This document shows, one piece after another, positions 49,472-53,013 of a stretch of DNA of 53,013 nt. The translations under genes were made by a program, and so were the position numbers. This stretch comes from a virus. Below the pieces are notes generated by a model that saw nothing but the letters and a program-made list of their open reading frames with translations, was not told the origin of the DNA and made no database searches. Position 1 is the stretch's first letter. Every line of letters starts with the position of its first letter. The stretch covers positions 1-53,013 of the IMG/VR virus record IMGVR_UViG_3300017971_000346. The stretch is one strand, 5' to 3'.

Positions 49472-51433
49472 TTATTGAATTATTCTGAAATACTCAATTA
49501 ATGGAAATGCTCCGTAATTTTTCTTAGATTTTGTGCTACCTCGCATTCGAATATCTACATTGGTTGAATCAAAGAAACCAACCCATCCAACGGTATCCCC
49601 AAATAATATTGTATGCCCGGCATCAGACCATAAATCGTTAGCAGTTGAGTCTGGCCAAGCGCACCCACCGGCATAACTATTAAATAAGATTGAACTATCG
49701 CAAGCCCAGCCCCAAAAATTTTCGTAACAAGTACCGTATCGAGCATTATCATTTCCGGTCGAAATAGTATTTGTAATTGTATGATTCGTATTAGCTAATG
49801 TTCCAGTACGAATTTCCATACCATAACTTCGATTATTAGCTATTATACAATGATCTACCGTTACAGTTGGGGTTGCATCATTCATGATTTCGAAAGCTCC
49901 GCAAATAGCGGTACATCTAACTGCTACAGTATATTCAACTGTAATTTCCCCACCGTCATCGCTTGAATTATCAATATTAATTGCTGCACCTTGCGCACCG
50001 CCAAGATTGCCTCCAGGCCCGTCCGGATACCCAACTTCAGCACACGCACATGAATCAAACCAGCAATTACTGATTGTAGCATAAATCGGATGGGACGATC
50101 CGGATAAATACAATCCTGCACCCTTATTGTATAATTTTCTGCCATTAACAATTTTTAGCCCATCGATAGTAAAGCTGGTATTTTCAGTAATATCACTTTC
50201 AAAAACACTTGTATCGTTTTCAGCATCAAACACAGAACGCTTAATATATCGCCAACGTAATCCACGTTCTTCTTTCGTAGTTTCCCAACCTTCAAACCCA
50301 CCGAAAATGTCAACATTCGACTTGATCGTTAGTGGAAAAGTATGGGTATCTGTGTCATATCTACCTTCCGCGATCCAGATTTCGTCGAATTCACTGGCTT
50401 TATCCCAACAGCTATCTAGCGTGGAGTATACGCAATCTTGACCGGCCCAGGCATTTGATTCAACAGGTTTCATGTAGACAATCGTAAAAGTCCTATCATA
50501 CGAACTGTTAAAATCGGCACCGCGGGACCATTCACTGCCAATTAAATCCTGATCAATGTCAGTTGTGAAATAAGCACTCAAATCGGATCCAGTACTTACA
50601 GCGACCGAACCAGACTTCAAATGTAAATCCGGAGTTGAAGTACTGACAATTACGTCTGATGCTGTCTTGTTTATCATTGCCCGGGCACCACCGGCGGTCG
50701 CGTCGCTAGAAAGATTGTTAATTGAGCCAGTTGAAAAATTGGCATCTAGCTGAAAATCTGCTGTAGAATTATTCAAGCAAACATTATTTTTCCCCTGAAC
50801 CGGTGGTGCATCAAGCCAAAGACCACGATCTGAATCTAGTATTGTGTTATTCCATACATAGATCGTAGAATCATTTTGATAACAACGTATCCCAGCATCT
50901 TCACAGTCCCAAACAAAATTAGAATAAAATTGGATGTTTCCACCGTTATTTCCTGATGCAGCAAAGTTGTAAATACCAAACCTACAGGTATAAACTTCAC
51001 AATATCGGACAATACACCCATAACAAGATGAATCTGAATTCTCGGAATGAATATATATTCCCGTCTCGTAGATACTAGCGGTTAATTTTAGACCATCAAT
51101 TATAACATGCCGTTCTTTTACTTCGATAACAGCGGAGTCTGTAACTGCCGTAATTACTGCTCTAGTTCCGGTTCCGCCAAGTCGATTTGAATCTGCAACG
51201 GTAACCATTCTATAATATTGGCTATTCGAATACGCACCTTCCATTTTTAGCGAACCTGTGAAAGAATTTCGAATTTCTGCTATATGAATTTTTTGAGCAG
51301 TCACTAGATCAATATCTGTTGAATCCTCCCATGCCTCCCAGTCAGAATCTGAAGTGATCCCAGTGACAATTGTTGCTGAATATCCGGAAAGGTACAATAA
51401 AAATAACCAAATTAAAATTATTATTTTTTTCAT
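49472..51433 (-). CDS. Exported right-handed beta-helix protein
   Basis: This 653-residue protein starts at ATG 51433, with AAGG 7 nt upstream and the fibre stop immediately before; the in-frame start at 51520 lies within the fibre gene. A signal peptide (KKIIILIWLFLLYLSGYSA) precedes repeats of 'I.....G....N', 'YCEVYTCRFGIYN', 'NNTILDSDRGLWLDA' and 'ISNCWFDSC', the coils of a parallel beta-helix, with at least two helix regions. Beta-helix proteins on phages are often tailspikes or polysaccharide-active; the export signal is unusual. Confidence 0.8.
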   Translation of the reverse strand: MKKIIILIWLFLLYLSGYSATIVTGITSDSDWEAWEDSTDIDLVTAQKIHIAEIRNSFTGSLKMEGAYSNSQYYRMVTVADSNRLGGTGTRAVITAVTDSAVIEVKERHVIIDGLKLTASIYETGIYIHSENSDSSCYGCIVRYCEVYTCRFGIYNFAASGNNGGNIQFYSNFVWDCEDAGIRCYQNDSTIYVWNNTILDSDRGLWLDAPPVQGKNNVCLNNSTADFQLDANFSTGSINNLSSDATAGGARAMINKTASDVIVSTSTPDLHLKSGSVAVSTGSDLSAYFTTDIDQDLIGSEWSRGADFNSSYDRTFTIVYMKPVESNAWAGQDCVYSTLDSCWDKASEFDEIWIAEGRYDTDTHTFPLTIKSNVDIFGGFEGWETTKEERGLRWRYIKRSVFDAENDTSVFESDITENTSFTIDGLKIVNGRKLYNKGAGLYLSGSSHPIYATISNCWFDSCACAEVGYPDGPGGNLGGAQGAAINIDNSSDDGGEITVEYTVAVRCTAICGAFEIMNDATPTVTVDHCIIANNRSYGMEIRTGTLANTNHTITNTISTGNDNARYGTCYENFWGWACDSSILFNSYAGGCAWPDSTANDLWSDAGHTILFGDTVGWVGFFDSTNVDIRMRGSTKSKKNYGAFPLIEYFRIIQ

Positions 51434-51434
51434 A

Positions 51435-53013
51435 TTATGGCCTTGTATAGTGATAAAAAACGTTAAAAGAAATCCAATCGCATACGTCGGTCGGTCTAAC
51501 AATTGCAAAATGTTCACCATTCGCTACGGTAGAAGTGGTTAACGTGGTTTCAACTCTATAATAGATATTTTCACCATTTTCTGTTATTCGAGTTGAGTCA
51601 ATTCTAGCGGGTGAACCACCGGAATATTTATGTTTTACGAATATAACATCAACGTCATCGGTAGATGAAAATAAGTTAATACTGTCGATTGTTACGGTCG
51701 CTCCGGTCCAATTCTGCCAGAGTCGAATTGTATCACTAGACGCGGAAACCGGAGTATCAATAACCTTATGAAAATAGTCTGTAACAGCATCGTACTCGGA
51801 TTTTTTTAAATAATCCTGAGTCGTTTCACAAAAATCAAACACGGCATCGCTAGAAGGGATAGAATCAGTATCACCGTTCGTTACTAGAACAGAAACGTTG
51901 ACATCGATTGCATCGTTATTAGTGATCGTTAAACCATCACCGTCATAATGGACTAAACTATCCCCAAAATTTGCTTGAAATAACCGTGTATTCATTGTAT
52001 CTGCCAAAGAATATACATCTGTATAGTCGATCGGACAATGGGTTGATACATAAATTTTCCCTGCTGAAATATGCGAATATGCAACATACCCTACAATTGC
52101 CTTGTAACCAGACGTAGGTTCCGTGGTAGTGAATTCCCCCGCGACTGAATTAGACAAATATAATAAATCACCATCATCATAAGCAGATGTATTCAAATTC
52201 TTTACAAGGCCAAAAGTGGTTACATAGCCGTTCGAATTATTTTCAATTGTATGTGTTGCTACACCTAGCATATGACTAGTCCGGTTCGCATCCGCTTTCG
52301 CAAGCTCAATTGTAGGCAATTGATTTGTTGCACTATCTAGATAAACTACTTTTCCGTCCGTAATATCAGACCCAGAAATATTTCTAACTCTCACGTAACT
52401 TTCTTGACCTAATTGTAATGATACTTCGCTATCTTCTGAATAACAAGTAAGCGCGTGGTCATTGTCATCATAATACACCAATCCTTCATTATGTGCCGGT
52501 GGGGTTGCTTTTGGTTTCATTTGTATAGTCGCGAACTCATGATTTTCTACTGAATCACCAACGTCTGCGCGTAGAGTGTATAACGTTATATCGTACTGAG
52601 TCGCTAATTCTGTTGAATCTACAACAAAAGACCGATTAGATGAAATATCACCACCGCCATTCAAGCCGTATCCTGCTGTTAAAGTCACTCCAGAGTGTGC
52701 CACGTGTTCATCCGCGACAAAATCGGAAAACCCATCATGTTCCGCACCACCGCTTTCCGCCGCTCCAATTGTTGATCTTACGGTCCCTGCGTCGGCATCA
52801 TCGACAATAGTTGCGCCAAAAGCGCTTATTTCGGTACTCGCTGGTAATGATAACGTTTTCAAATCGGTATCTACCTCGGAGTCCATTAACGCTCCAGCCG
52901 ATGTGACATTATCTGTATCGGTAACATCTGCGCCATCCTCAACGTTAATGTCTGACCTGACTTCCGCGTAACTTCGACCCTCAATTCCGTTCGCGGTTAA
53001 TTTCGCGTAGTCA
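51435..53013 (-). CDS. Exported tail-fibre-like protein, main part (open to window edge)
   Basis: The frame is open to the right edge and continues in frame into codons 1-175 at 527-1, giving 701 residues. Here it has a fibre-type repeat (GRSYAEVRSDINVEDGADVTD), the widespread fibre segment 'VAHSGVTLTAGYGLNGGGDISSNRS', and the domain 'ESYVRVRNISGSDITDGKVVYL ... LYLSNSVAGEFTTTEPTSGYKAIVGYV' seen in many siphovirus tail proteins. The end is a small beta domain. Likely the adsorption fibre; the N-terminal export signal is the odd part. Confidence 0.85.
   Translation of the reverse strand, partial: DYAKLTANGIEGRSYAEVRSDINVEDGADVTDTDNVTSAGALMDSEVDTDLKTLSLPASTEISAFGATIVDDADAGTVRSTIGAAESGGAEHDGFSDFVADEHVAHSGVTLTAGYGLNGGGDISSNRSFVVDSTELATQYDITLYTLRADVGDSVENHEFATIQMKPKATPPAHNEGLVYYDDNDHALTCYSEDSEVSLQLGQESYVRVRNISGSDITDGKVVYLDSATNQLPTIELAKADANRTSHMLGVATHTIENNSNGYVTTFGLVKNLNTSAYDDGDLLYLSNSVAGEFTTTEPTSGYKAIVGYVAYSHISAGKIYVSTHCPIDYTDVYSLADTMNTRLFQANFGDSLVHYDGDGLTITNNDAIDVNVSVLVTNGDTDSIPSSDAVFDFCETTQDYLKKSEYDAVTDYFHKVIDTPVSASSDTIRLWQNWTGATVTIDSINLFSSTDDVDVIFVKHKYSGGSPARIDSTRITENGENIYYRVETTLTTSTVANGEHFAIVRPTDVCDWISFNVFYHYTRP

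Noticed and set aside
1-53013. tRNA genes, integrase, transposase and insertion sequences
   Set aside because: I looked for cloverleaf arms, recombinase motifs and terminal inverted repeats with a nearby recombinase and found none; a dedicated tRNA search would be decisive and could not be run.

Overview
The window reads as one complete tailed-phage genome, opened at an arbitrary point. The minus-strand gene cut off at the left edge (527 down to 1) and the one cut off at the right edge (53013 down to 51435) join in frame across the ends. Together they give one 701-residue exported tail-fibre-like protein with no stop at the junction (527 + 1579 = 2106 nt = 702 codons). The tail-tube protein, tail-assembly chaperones with a -1 slippery site and a 648-residue tape measure indicate a long non-contractile tail (siphovirus morphology). 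The head genes (DUF935-like portal, MuF-like domain, gpI-like protease/scaffold) are of the phage Mu type. I see no integrase, transposase, repressor, tRNA or CRISPR array, so nothing suggests lysogeny. The DNA is AT-rich and Shine-Dalgarno sites are common and strong. Several exported proteins have a predicted signal cleavage just before Gln, and a cohesin/dockerin-like pair is present; the host is probably a didermic anaerobe-type bacterium, perhaps of the FCB group, but this is weak inference.

Layout. The minus strand from 21.36 kb down to 8.16 kb is an early/middle region of small unknown genes, with a DUF932 protein, a DNA methyltransferase, a three-member paralog family, a JAB/RadC-like protein and an integral membrane protein ending in a putative helix-turn-helix. 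It continues on the same strand into the late region. This runs TerS, TerL, portal-MuF, protease/scaffold, decoration and major capsid proteins (8.05 to 1.4 kb), an exported protein, the fibre across the window ends, a beta-helix protein, head-tail connector and completion genes, tail tube, chaperones, tape measure and tail tip. It then encodes a sigma-54-type activator (39.6 kb), several membrane or exported proteins, and ends with the dockerin and cohesin genes at 36.1 kb. The plus strand from 21.6 to 36.15 kb is the replication and nucleotide region: a ribbon-helix-helix/zinc protein at the divergent promoters, a deoxyribonucleotidase-like HAD protein, a DnaC-like protein without a P-loop, a second methylase-like protein, a Cas4/RecB-like nuclease, a RadB/RecA-like ATPase, an ERCC4/XPF-type nuclease and a family A DNA polymerase split into exonuclease and polymerase chains. 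A RepA-like ATPase and a small gene at 28.5-29.7 kb interrupt it on the minus strand.

Control. Six promoters share a -35 of TTGACT or TTGCAT, a 17-bp spacer and a -10 of TATATT, TATCTT or TACATT. Five of them also share an A-rich box upstream of the -35. Intrinsic terminators lie after several units, and two of them abut a start codon.

Most unusual points: (1) arrays of TGAAC/GTTCA spaced near one helical turn, one inside the gene of the membrane-HTH protein and one in a late intergenic region; (2) a phage-borne sigma-54 activator with an intact GAFTGA loop; (3) adjacent cohesin-like and dockerin genes; (4) several virion-region proteins with export signals; (5) a replication set combining split PolA, an XPF-type nuclease and a RadB-like ATPase. 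I could not recognise an endolysin or a primase.
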